This document shows positions 1-6,385 of a DNA stretch of 6,390 nt, piece by piece. The position numbers were made by a program, and so were the translations under genes. The notes beneath the pieces were generated by a model. That model worked only from the letters and a program-made list of their open reading frames with translations, did no database searches and was not told where the DNA came from. Origin of the DNA: Candidatus Heimdallarchaeota archaeon (GTDB lineage Archaea > Asgardarchaeota > Heimdallarchaeia > JABLTI01); the NCBI GenBank assembly GCA_030602675.1, contig JAUVZH010000161.1:1-6390 (forward strand), written 5' to 3'. The first letter of the stretch is position 1. Each line of letters starts with the position of its first letter.

Positions 1-26
1 AAAGTCTTAGAAAGGATGTTAATAAA

Positions 27-326
27 TTGCAAACAATCCAAAAAATGACACATATGTCTAAATTTTTAGTAAACTTTCAAAAACATATTTATCAGACTAT
101 AGAAAAATACCCAAACATTAAGGAAGTCTATTTAGAAGAAAATCAAACTTCTCAAGTAACGGCTTATTTTATAGTTGAAGAAAGTTCATATAAGAAATTA
201 AAACATGTCGCTGATTATGAGATTGATCTTTATAATTTATTTAAAACTGAAATTAGCGATTATGAAACAGTTAACTTGGATGAGCGTGAGACAATTATAT
301 CAAGAGATTTAATTAGAATATTTTAA
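27..326 (+). CDS. Small protein, possible degenerate nucleotidyltransferase-like partner of the downstream HEPN protein
   Basis: Short acidic protein of 99 residues if it starts at TTG 27. The order strand (31-36, IKEVYL), loop, strand (43-51, QVTAYFIVE), helix (about 55-73), strand (79-83) resembles the core of small MNT-type nucleotidyltransferases. However, the catalytic G-S and DxD motifs are absent, so any such fold would be inactive. The start is uncertain. An AAAGGA site at 11-16 lies 10 bases before TTG 27, and ATG codons at 45 and 54 lack a good site. The frame has no stop back to base 1, so the gene could also begin outside the window. It ends 24 bases before the HEPN gene and is probably co-transcribed with it, as antitoxins or neutralising partners of HEPN toxins usually are. 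No signal peptide or membrane segment is seen. The partner role is inferred from context. The family assignment is weak; that it is a real gene is fairly likely. Confidence 0.6.
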   Translation: MQTIQKMTHMSKFLVNFQKHIYQTIEKYPNIKEVYLEENQTSQVTAYFIVEESSYKKLKHVADYEIDLYNLFKTEISDYETVNLDERETIISRDLIRIF

Positions 327-337
327 TCATTTTTTTT

Positions 338-347
338 GGAAGAGGAA
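338..347 (+). promoter_or_regulatory. Ribosome binding site deciding the start of the HEPN gene
   Basis: The purine run GGAAGAGGAA ends 3 bases before ATG 351, and its AGAGG core (341-345) is 5 bases before it. An in-frame TTG at 336 lies on top of this site and has only a T-run upstream, so ATG 351 is the better start. Confidence 0.7.
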
Positions 348-350
348 ATA

Positions 351-719
351 ATGGTTAATACAGAAAGGCATATTAGTAAAGCAAAAAAGAATGAAGATTT
401 CTTAAATTATGTGAAGAAGGAAATTCCCCCATATGAAGAATGGGGGATAACTGTTCTATTTTATATAGTACTACAATATCTTGATGCTTATTTAGCTTTG
501 AAGTATAGACACCCAAGAAACCATAATGAAAGAGATACACTACTTAAAGATGATTCAAGTATTAGTAGAGATGTAAAAAGAGATTATATTACTCTTAAGA
601 AGAAAAGTATAGATGCGAGATATCATTATACACTTATCGATTTAGATGACTATAATGAAGCAGAAGAGGATTGTATTCGATTAATGGACTACTTCTTAGA
701 GTTAATTGATAATACCTAA
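351..719 (+). CDS. HEPN-domain protein, probable RNase toxin or abortive-infection component
   Basis: All-helical soluble protein of 122 residues from ATG 351. A helix at about 31-51 (WGITVLFYIVLQYLDAYLAL) is followed by RHPRNHNER (53-61). This matches the HEPN R-x4-6-H signature (R53, H58) and the HP-x2-H-x2-R pattern common in small bacterial HEPN proteins. Further on come the Y-x2-L and ARY segments (79-92, ending DARYH) typical of the same proteins, then an acidic C-terminal helix. HEPN proteins of this type are usually metal-independent RNases, often toxins paired with a nucleotidyltransferase-like or other small partner. The preceding small gene fits that place. A strong ribosome binding site and the 24-base gap suggest one operon. 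Activity on RNA is inferred from the motif. It could instead be a non-catalytic HEPN adaptor. Confidence 0.75.
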   Translation: MVNTERHISKAKKNEDFLNYVKKEIPPYEEWGITVLFYIVLQYLDAYLALKYRHPRNHNERDTLLKDDSSISRDVKRDYITLKKKSIDARYHYTLIDLDDYNEAEEDCIRLMDYFLELIDNT

Positions 720-761
720 TTAAGAATTTTCATCTAATCAAGCGATTTCTCGCAGGAGTTC

Positions 762-789
762 GCGCGTTCAAATCGCGTCCCCCGCACCA
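762..789 (+). other. Orphan tRNA 3' end (T arm, acceptor strand, CCA); probable integration site scar
   Basis: Bases 762-766 (GCGCG) pair with 774-778 (CGCGT) around the 7-base loop TTCAAAT (767-773), a standard T arm. The 7-base acceptor strand CCCCCGC (779-785), discriminator A (786) and CCA (787-789) follow. The matching 5' strand GCGGGGG and the D and anticodon arms are not found upstream, so this is not a complete tRNA gene. It is a GC-rich island in very AT-rich DNA. Tyrosine and serine integrases that target tRNA genes duplicate exactly this part, so it is best read as an attL or attR copy. The A discriminator and the inferred GC 5' end would suit a leucine tRNA, but the isoacceptor cannot be fixed. 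A short hairpin (742-745 with 750-753) just upstream does not fit a normal variable arm. Confidence 0.7.
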
Positions 790-963
790 TTTATTATTCT
801 ATGAATTTACAATTTATTTTAGTATGTTTTTGCTGGAATCGATTAACTTGATTCTTGATTGTTCTTCTCTGAACTCATCCCTCCAATTAAAAGGAGATAT
901 ATAAGAAAAGTCAATAACAATCGGAATTCAAACATTCTTTATCTCAGTAAATTATTAAGAGGC
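790..963. other. Intergenic AT-rich stretch without recognisable genes
   Basis: No reading frame of note on either strand. An AAGGAG at 891-896 looks like a ribosome binding site but has no start codon in range. It forms a short inverted match with CTCC at 881-884. No clear -35/-10 pair could be assigned, although the promoter of the downstream membrane protein gene probably lies here. Confidence 0.5.
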
Positions 964-1013
964 ATACATAAATAGCTAGAAATTATTTATACATAAATAG
1001 CTGGAGGTTATTT
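964..1013 (+). repeat. 25-bp tandem duplication, two copies, in the leader of the membrane protein gene
   Basis: Bases 964-988 and 989-1013 are adjacent copies differing at 3 positions (978/1003, 981/1006, 982/1007). All three differences are A in copy 1 and G in copy 2, and they turn AGAAA into the Shine-Dalgarno GGAGG. The second copy therefore supplies the ribosome binding site. Confidence 0.85.
1003..1007 (+). promoter_or_regulatory. Ribosome binding site of the small membrane protein
   Basis: GGAGG lies 9 bases before ATG 1017 and supports that start. It sits in the second copy of the tandem duplication. Confidence 0.8.
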
Positions 1014-1016
1014 GAA

Positions 1017-1310
1017 ATGACAGACAAAAAAAGACGTACAAGTTCCAGCGGTGGAATGAGTTTAATCACATTAACTTGGGTAATTCTTCTTATATTAAAA
1101 TTAGCAGGACCACTTGATCATATGAAATGGTTATGGGTATTCTCACCTATTTGGATTGGTGCAAGCTTAGGAGTATTATTCCTCATTATCATCGGTTTTA
1201 TTTTACTTGCTGCAGTAATTGGGATAGCAAGTTCTAGCTCGCAAGTGGTTGTTGGAATAAAGAATTGGTTCAGTAAGAATGATAAGGAAGACAATATCGA
1301 CGAACAGTAA
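1017..1310 (+). CDS. Small two-helix membrane protein, transmembrane Fragile-X-F-like
   Basis: A 97-residue inner-membrane protein. A short basic, serine-rich N-terminus (DKKRRTSSSGG, 3-13) is followed by a hydrophobic helix at about 14-30, a loop with LDHMKWLW (33-40), and a second, longer hydrophobic stretch at about 39-70 containing VFSPIWI (41-47). A charged C-terminal tail (81-97) follows. The pattern LT-W-x-LLILKL-AG...W-WVFSPIWI closely resembles the small bacterial and phage proteins annotated as transmembrane Fragile-X-F family, whose usual size is similar and whose function is unknown. GGAGG at the right distance fixes the start. The gene stands alone, after the tRNA scar and before the IS debris. 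No enzymatic role can be assigned. Confidence is high that it is a real membrane protein gene and moderate for the family name. Confidence 0.75.
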   Translation: MTDKKRRTSSSGGMSLITLTWVILLILKLAGPLDHMKWLWVFSPIWIGASLGVLFLIIIGFILLAAVIGIASSSSQVVVGIKNWFSKNDKEDNIDEQ

Positions 1311-1449
1311 AGAAATAAGCATACATCTCAACTAATTAATATTCCAAATATTACTTTTTTTTTACACAATATTTCTTATTTTTATTATCTCAAATTCATT
1401 TCCTTCTTAGCTTTAAATGAAAAAAATAAAAGAAAATAAGAGGGTCGCA

Positions 1450-1481
1450 ACTGTTGCCCTAAAATATGGATAAATAGGACA
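1450..1481. repeat. Diverged direct repeat, copy 1
   Basis: ACTGTTGC, then eight unmatched bases, then ATGGATAA and A/T-AGG. The same blocks recur at 1605-1636 with identical internal spacing, at a constant offset of 155 bases. Copy 1 overlaps the 11-base palindrome GCAACTGTTGC (1447-1457). The origin is unknown. Confidence 0.4.
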
Positions 1482-1565
1482 TCATAGGTTTTAGGTGGAC
1501 AAGGGTAATATGCTAAGGGAATTATTGAGAAAGACTAACAAGTAAGAAGGGTTTCATTAGCTGGC

Positions 1566-1628
1566 ATGAAATTATCAGAGTGGGCACAACAAAAAGGGGT
1601 TGTGACTGTTGCTGTTTTTTATGGATAA
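1566..1628 (+). pseudogene. Truncated IS607-family TnpA (serine recombinase) N-terminus
   Basis: ATG 1566 begins MKLSEWAQQKGV, which is very close to the standard opening of IS607-family TnpA proteins (MKLSEWA-x2-xG[IV]), the MerR-like DNA-binding helix preceding a serine recombinase domain. After codon 12 the similarity stops: the expected SY-x-TAWRW segment is replaced by unrelated residues and a TAA at 1626-1628. The break coincides with the second copy of the diverged repeat (1605-1636). An intact TnpA is about 200 residues, so only the first part survives here, and no TnpB fragment was recognised nearby. AGAAGGG at 1545-1551 is rather far upstream. The call rests on 12 residues and is moderately confident. 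Confidence 0.5.
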
Positions 1629-1636
1629 TTAGGGCA
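1605..1636. repeat. Diverged direct repeat, copy 2
   Basis: Partner of 1450-1481, with ACTGTTGC and ATGGATAA in the same register. It begins immediately after the point where the TnpA-like coding sequence loses similarity, so it may mark a deletion or insertion junction. Confidence 0.4.
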
Positions 1637-1714
1637 GAGTTAGAAATCATTCATTTAGTAATTTAATAGAAATTTTTTACAAGAATTCTTTGAGAATTAA
1701 AAGAAGGTGGCAGT

Positions 1715-1825
1715 TTGGATAGCAAAGATCGATCGGCAATAGGTGAATACAATGAGAGTTTGGGATATTTTGCTATTGTAAACCAATTAGTGACATATTA
1801 TAATCCATCAAATGTTTTTTTTTGA
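1715..1825 (+). CDS. Orphan 36-codon reading frame, possible small gene or gene remnant
   Basis: From TTG 1715 the frame encodes 36 residues, beginning LDSKDRSAIGEYNESLGY and continuing through AIVNQLVTYYNPS to VFF. Its composition is protein-like, whereas the neighbouring debris is not. AGAAGG at 1702-1707 lies 7 bases upstream and would serve a TTG start. The frame stays open back to a TGA at 1691-1693, so it could also be the tail of a decayed longer gene. The last codons run into a nine-T tract (1815-1823) and the stop is only 8 bases from the convergent helicase stop. I do not recognise the family and see no membrane segment or catalytic motif. Confidence 0.3.
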   Translation: MDSKDRSAIGEYNESLGYFAIVNQLVTYYNPSNVFF

Positions 1826-1833
1826 GATTGCAG

Positions 1834-4800
1834 TTATTTTCGTATTTTCTTTTCATCTTTTGAGTAATTCTTCAACCTCAAAGTGTCCATGGTTTCTGTG
1901 GGAGTTATAACCAAAACACACTTCTGGTCATATCTTTTCCCTTTCTTTGTCCAGTGACCTAATCCATAGACTCTCTCTTTTTCGTTATAGAATCGTTTAT
2001 GAAAGTGCCCAATTACCAGATGAGTTTCTTGTGTAATCTTTTTTGGCAACCTACTGCGACCATCACTAATTAGTTTCCTTTTTGCGATTATTGTTGCCCC
2101 CTCCTCATTTGTTCGCTTCACTTCTTTTGGATCTATTCCAATCTTATTGCCATGGACAATCAGAACTTCTCCTGCAGCTGTTTCTAGCCATGCATAGTCT
2201 TGCTGTAGGATATTAGCAAAATATGCCAACGTAGCATCATGGATGGTCGAGCTTCTTATTAGCACCAGCTTCGACCAAAAACCTTCACAGATAGCTACTT
2301 GCAATAATTTCTTTACTGATTCTTCACTGGCCATCACTCCCTTATCTAATAAATCGCCATTAATGATCACAATATCCACTTGAGCACTTAGATCACTCAA
2401 TGCTTCAAAGAATTCTTTTTCAAAGCTATACTCACTTCCAAGGTGGATATCTGATAATGCAACGATTTTTCCCTCACAATAATTTGGTTGTATAGTTATT
2501 TGCTCTTCGAGTTGTTCGTACCAATCAGTTTCTGCTAGCTTCTCTAAATCTTGCGCCAAAAGCACCAATTTCTCTTTAGAGCCTTGAGGGAATTCACCCA
2601 TTAATTCCCCGTAGCATTTCTTACAGCCCTCTGCGCAAGAACAATCCACTAATCTCTTTCTCAGTTGTTCTGCCACTTCTTTCAAATGCTTGTACAGATA
2701 GCCTGCATTTCCTTTTCCTCTCCCCTTATCATATAATGCTAATTGCTTGTTGTTGCTTATTAGCCCTAGCTCTGTTGAAGGCACTCCTAGCACCACCTCA
2801 GTTTCAATCAGGAGCAATCTTCCAAACAATTTTAGCATTCCTTTATTCGTTCTCCCCTTTGCTTTCAGTGATTCTATCCTCAAATCAAGAATTATTCCTT
2901 CGACTCTCTCTCTGATGCTATATTCTTGGGCTTCGTCTTCGGTTAATTCCTGCCAGCAGTAGCCACCTGCTTCTTCGTTGCTTGTTTCTAAAATCCTCCT
3001 TTTTGGGTTGGCATTGACTATTGCTTTTGGTCTGCGTTCAATATTAAGCTGTCCAAAATGAATGTTAACAAGCTCAGGTCCTTGTGAGACTTTTGGTAAA
3101 ATTCCCAATGAGATGCTCGGGTCAGACAAGCTATTAAAAGGCAATTTAGTGAATTCCTCCCCTTTAGCTAGATGCTTCTTAACCAGAACACTTCTTTCGC
3201 TATGGTCAATGTCCACTACTAGATACTTCTGCCTATTTCGAGTCAGAATGTTCCCAGGCAAGCCTTTCCTCAAAACATCTCTTGTAGCTATTTTCCCAAC
3301 AAGCATCCCCTCAGCTTGACTTGTTGTATCATATCTCAGCAGCTGGTTGATTGTCCAACCTCTATCGATGGCTCGTATAGAGAGTGGCACTAACCCTTTC
3401 TTTTCCGAGAGGAGTTCTTCACCATGACTAGTGAATAGCAGTTTACCACTATCCTTTTTCAAGATCATTTGAGTGACTAAACGTGCATATTGCTGTCGAG
3501 CTAGCTCATGAGCGACTGTTCCTTCCTTGAGAAAGAAAGTCATAATATCTCGAAAGTCAGTAATTCCATAACGCAACAACAAAATCAGTATTCCAGCGAA
3601 AACCTTGGCGTTCCTCTTTGGATAGAGGATGGGGTTACAAGCATTTGTCTCGAGAATCTTTTGAAGTATTTCCTTGTGCTCCCAATAAAATCTATCTCGA
3701 GCATTTCCTAAATCGAAGATGAAGGTATTTACTCTTCGCTCTCCTGGCTTGGAGCGATTCCGAGCCATCCTTTGGACGATACCATCTTTCTGAGTGATAG
3801 GAATGCCGATGTTAATGACAGTCTGGATGTTTTGGATGTTCACTCCCAACTCAAGAACAGATGAGGAGATCACTATTCGGATAATGTTTTGCTCTCCCTT
3901 TTGCAGTTCATCCAAGACTTTTTTTCTGTGCATGTAAGGCATGTCTGCATGGATAACTGCCACTGTTTGTTCATCAAAGAATTCGTTCTTTTGTTTGAGA
4001 GCAAAACATAACAGTTCGGCAAGCAATTCAATGTCCTCTTTTGAATCAGCAAAGACAAGGCAGGCTCTCCCAGGTATTGTTTCCAATCTTTCCCACAAGT
4101 CAATTAGAATGGGAATAGTGTGCTCTCTTGATACACCAAGAAACTCTTGCTCTCCCCTAACTGGAGGACAAGTGATTACTTTTGCTCCAGGCAAGAAGTC
4201 ATCCCGAAATTCTGTCACTCTATCAATCGTAGCTGATGAAAGGACAATTTGACTAGTAGGATTTCTTAACTTGTGCACCTGGATGAACATTCTAATTATA
4301 GCTGCAGCGAACCCATCGAATGCGTGGATTTCATCGAAGACAACATATTGGCAGTCCATTATTTTCTCGAGTAGAGGGTTTTTGTTCCCGGCTAATAGTT
4401 GATACCAGACCTTGTCAAAAGTGGCTAAGAGAATGTTCGGTGGGTAATTTTCTGTTTCAAGAAGATCCTTCTTCTGAGCGGTTTTACCCGTTACCGAACT
4501 CCTCCCAACATCTCCACTGTACATTCGAGTGGTTAAACGAACACCTGTTTCCTTCTCCACTTCAACGACCAAATTCTTCATTCGCTCAAATTGATCCATT
4601 AGCAATTGTTTGGATGGATAGAACAGCACAATGAAATCTGTTTTTCCATTCAGCAGCTTGGCAATCCCAGGAGCACTAAACGATAGCGATTTTCCGGAAT
4701 ATGTTCCACCATTAATAATAAGGTCTTTGTTGTTCTCTTGTGGCTCTAACAAATACTCTATTGCTTCTTTCTGGTGGTCAAAAGGATGAGGATTATTCAC

Positions 4801-4992
4801 CATTCTCTCAAGAACAGCTGCAAATGATTCAAGCTTTTTTTGAAATAGATTTTCCCAACAAACACCACTCGAAGTAACAGGCTTTGTTGCAGGTAGTTTA
4901 GCTATTTTTAGCCATTCAGGTCTGGTGGTTGGTTTGAGGGGGAATTTCTCTTTAATGTAGTTAGTTTTTTCTTCTTTCCAGTTTTTGGTCAT
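1834..4992 (-). CDS. DUF1998/MZB-type SF2 helicase fused to a C-terminal metallophosphoesterase
   Basis: A 1052-residue cytoplasmic protein, probably an ATP-driven nucleic-acid translocase with a phosphoesterase or nuclease tail. In order: Q-motif-like FDHQKEAI (71-78); Walker A GGTYSGKS (95-102); motif Ia around 123-134; ATFDKVW (190-196); DEIH box (220-223); SAT (253-255); second RecA domain with motif V (376-386) and a divergent motif VI QRMARNR (407-413); and a beta segment with GLPGNIL and QKYLVVDID (577-597), as in MrfA/Hrq1 relatives. An MZB zinc site follows with D755, G764 and C784, C786, C790, C793. Residues 842-1040 are calcineurin-like: SDIHLGS (D848, H850), NGD (D880), H918-D919, H947-G948 and GHFH (H996, H998). 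The usual Asn of the GNHD motif is Ile917. Helicases of this family normally lack such a tail. The gene starts 4 bases after the upstream Cas1-like gene, with its ribosome binding site inside that gene, so the two are translationally coupled. Domain calls are strong; DNA processing or defence is inference. Confidence 0.92.
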   Translation of the reverse strand: MTKNWKEEKTNYIKEKFPLKPTTRPEWLKIAKLPATKPVTSSGVCWENLFQKKLESFAAVLERMVNNPHPFDHQKEAIEYLLEPQENNKDLIINGGTYSGKSLSFSAPGIAKLLNGKTDFIVLFYPSKQLLMDQFERMKNLVVEVEKETGVRLTTRMYSGDVGRSSVTGKTAQKKDLLETENYPPNILLATFDKVWYQLLAGNKNPLLEKIMDCQYVVFDEIHAFDGFAAAIIRMFIQVHKLRNPTSQIVLSSATIDRVTEFRDDFLPGAKVITCPPVRGEQEFLGVSREHTIPILIDLWERLETIPGRACLVFADSKEDIELLAELLCFALKQKNEFFDEQTVAVIHADMPYMHRKKVLDELQKGEQNIIRIVISSSVLELGVNIQNIQTVINIGIPITQKDGIVQRMARNRSKPGERRVNTFIFDLGNARDRFYWEHKEILQKILETNACNPILYPKRNAKVFAGILILLLRYGITDFRDIMTFFLKEGTVAHELARQQYARLVTQMILKKDSGKLLFTSHGEELLSEKKGLVPLSIRAIDRGWTINQLLRYDTTSQAEGMLVGKIATRDVLRKGLPGNILTRNRQKYLVVDIDHSERSVLVKKHLAKGEEFTKLPFNSLSDPSISLGILPKVSQGPELVNIHFGQLNIERRPKAIVNANPKRRILETSNEEAGGYCWQELTEDEAQEYSIRERVEGIILDLRIESLKAKGRTNKGMLKLFGRLLLIETEVVLGVPSTELGLISNNKQLALYDKGRGKGNAGYLYKHLKEVAEQLRKRLVDCSCAEGCKKCYGELMGEFPQGSKEKLVLLAQDLEKLAETDWYEQLEEQITIQPNYCEGKIVALSDIHLGSEYSFEKEFFEALSDLSAQVDIVIINGDLLDKGVMASEESVKKLLQVAICEGFWSKLVLIRSSTIHDATLAYFANILQQDYAWLETAAGEVLIVHGNKIGIDPKEVKRTNEEGATIIAKRKLISDGRSRLPKKITQETHLVIGHFHKRFYNEKERVYGLGHWTKKGKRYDQKCVLVITPTETMDTLRLKNYSKDEKKIRK

Positions 4993-4996
4993 CTTA

Positions 4997-6385
4997 TTAT
5001 CCCTCGGCTTTTAAACATAATCCTGTTTTTTCGCCATACAGCTCGATGATTTGTTCAATGCCTTGAGGCAATTTCCAGCTTTTCCAGCCAACATTTACAG
5101 ACAGCCCTTCTTTGATTTGCTGAACTTTTAACAAGAGAGAATTCATCCTTTCAATAACATTGCCTGAATTTCTCAGAAATTTCAGCCGCATCTTCTTATC
5201 CTCACAAGGAATTTGTTCTAAAGTGAAGAGCAGCTCTTGAACCGTTCTATTATCAAAATTAAACTGGTAGAAGCTTTGTTTTTTGTATCTCATTTTCTGC
5301 AATAGCCCTTGAGCAACCATTTTAGTTAGGATCCTTTGAGCTTGGTTCTGAGTTAAGTGAAGCATTCCTCGGAGTTCCCTTGTTGAATAATAATTATCTA
5401 AGCCATGCATTTGAAAATCAAGATAAAGCAAAACTAAGGCTACCAACAAACTTCGCTCCTGTTCTCTTGCTTGGTATTTTGTTAATTGTAGCTTCTTCTT
5501 TCCGCGTTCCCCATTACTTTGCCACCATTTTTTCTTTGCTACTATTCTAAAGACCGTCCGCTTTTCCCTTGCTTCTAACACTTGCTCCTCGCGCCCCTCA
5601 AAGAAGGATGAATGCTTAACAGCAAATTTATTGATTATGTCTAGTTCTTCTTCACAACCTACGGGGCAGTAAACAAAGGGAATGAAGCCAACTATCTTCA
5701 AACTTTGACTGATAATTTTAGAAGATAGCTCCTTGCCATCAGCACATTTGTCAAAACAGAGTTGCATTGCTTGTTTGAAGGATAATAGATTCTCCTCAAA
5801 AGCTGCTAGAAAAGTTATCTTCTCTCCTCTATAATACACAAGCTCGGCTAATGCTTTCTCAACCATTTCCTCAATCTTCTCGAGGGATGATTGTTTTACA
5901 CGGTAAATCAGCTGACCGCTGCCTGCCAGTTCGAGAGAACAGTCATCATCAGAGAACAAGCCTTCTGTTATAGCTCTAAGCAATGTGATTAAAGCTAGAG
6001 AGCCTACAGGTTCAATGAAGTCAAAGTAGAGTCCTTTCTGGTCGATGTCCGATTTTGTTTTTCTCTTATGTATCAATCCCGCTCCTAGCGAGTAGGGATT
6101 TAATCCAATCTTTCTAAACACCTTGTTGATTATAGACCGAAATTGTCGTAGCACCTGGTTGAGGAGTGCATCTAGAGGAGCGCGAGCATTGCTAACTTTT
6201 ACTGTAGAAGATAAGAACAAGTCTTTTACTAACCTTGAGATCACTCGTCCATGTGTCCAGAGACCCATTTTTTCTCCCTCTTCTTTCAACAAATCATAGA
6301 GGCAATTTTGGCTTTGCCCTTCGAGCTGTCGACCATAGTAGCTAGACTTCACACCTGCTTGAACGATGAGCAAGAGATCGACCAT
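4997..6385 (-). CDS. Cas1-like protein with C-terminal winged helix, 5' end probably outside the window
   Basis: At least 462 residues. Residues about 20-180 align by eye with the helical C-terminal domain of Cas1, the CRISPR integrase. RQLEGQ...LY (19-30) matches the Cas1 G-x-EG-x-AA-x-Y region, ARAPLDALLN (67-76) matches R-x-P-x-D-P-V-N-A-L-L, GLNPY (94-98) matches GLDPY, then GLIH (H106), then FDFIEP (D122, E125) where Cas1 has DLMEPFR. The catalytic Glu expected between the N-A-L-L and GLDP motifs is missing: no Glu occurs from 69 to 124. Residues 200-300 hold two Cx3C pairs (C210/C214, C240/C244). Residues 304-375 form a winged helix (STRELRGMLHLTQNQAQRIL...GLL), followed by a helical tail. 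Canonical Cas1 has about 300-340 residues, with an N-terminal beta domain absent here. The frame is open past ATG 6385 to the edge, so the gene probably starts upstream. It leads a coupled operon with the helicase. Cas1 kinship is likely; integrase activity is doubtful. Confidence 0.75.
   Translation of the reverse strand: MVDLLLIVQAGVKSSYYGRQLEGQSQNCLYDLLKEEGEKMGLWTHGRVISRLVKDLFLSSTVKVSNARAPLDALLNQVLRQFRSIINKVFRKIGLNPYSLGAGLIHKRKTKSDIDQKGLYFDFIEPVGSLALITLLRAITEGLFSDDDCSLELAGSGQLIYRVKQSSLEKIEEMVEKALAELVYYRGEKITFLAAFEENLLSFKQAMQLCFDKCADGKELSSKIISQSLKIVGFIPFVYCPVGCEEELDIINKFAVKHSSFFEGREEQVLEAREKRTVFRIVAKKKWWQSNGERGKKKLQLTKYQAREQERSLLVALVLLYLDFQMHGLDNYYSTRELRGMLHLTQNQAQRILTKMVAQGLLQKMRYKKQSFYQFNFDNRTVQELLFTLEQIPCEDKKMRLKFLRNSGNVIERMNSLLLKVQQIKEGLSVNVGWKSWKLPQGIEQIIELYGEKTGLCLKAEG
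5001..5005 (-). promoter_or_regulatory. Ribosome binding site of the helicase-phosphoesterase gene
   Basis: On the minus strand GAGGG lies 8 bases before ATG 4992-4990. It falls within the last codons of the upstream gene (GAG-GGA-TAA), so ribosomes finishing that gene can directly start the helicase. This suggests a fixed ratio of the two proteins. Confidence 0.75.

Larger units (their letters stand above)
1311..1833. other. Intergenic debris region with IS remnant, diverged repeats and a small orphan frame
   Basis: About 520 bases without a full-length gene. The first part (1311-1440) is AT-rich with a nine-T run at 1355-1363 and shows nothing more. From 1441 on there are two diverged repeat copies, the start of an IS607-like transposition gene, and a short open frame running almost to the end of the helicase gene. 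No convincing intrinsic terminator was found for either the plus-strand gene ending at 1310 or the minus-strand gene ending at 1834. Confidence 0.6.

Noticed and set aside
336..350. TTG 336 as start of the HEPN gene
   Set aside because: It overlaps the ribosome binding site and has only a T-run upstream. ATG 351 is better placed.
742..789. Complete tRNA gene
   Set aside because: The 5' acceptor strand and the D and anticodon arms are missing upstream.
881..896. Ribosome binding site AAGGAG for a small gene
   Set aside because: No start codon follows within a usable distance and no open frame is present.
1346..1374. Intrinsic terminator after the membrane protein gene
   Set aside because: AAATATT pairs with AATATTT, but the stem is all A/T and the T-run lies in the loop rather than after the stem.
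1585..1620. Terminator formed by CACAAC/GTTGTG and the T-run at 1615-1620
   Set aside because: The stem is only 6 bp with a purine loop, and the T-run starts 10 bases after it. It lies within the TnpA-like remnant.
2747..4634. Several plus-strand open frames of 67-104 codons, and a minus-strand one at 3873-4103
   Set aside because: All lie inside the helicase gene in other frames, have no ribosome binding sites or recognisable motifs, and read as antisense or frame-shifted shadows.
1834..4992. Cas3 as the identity of the helicase
   Set aside because: There is no HD-nuclease motif. The zinc site with C784, C786, C790, C793 and the preceding beta segment are those of DUF1998/MZB helicases, and the extra domain is a metallophosphoesterase.
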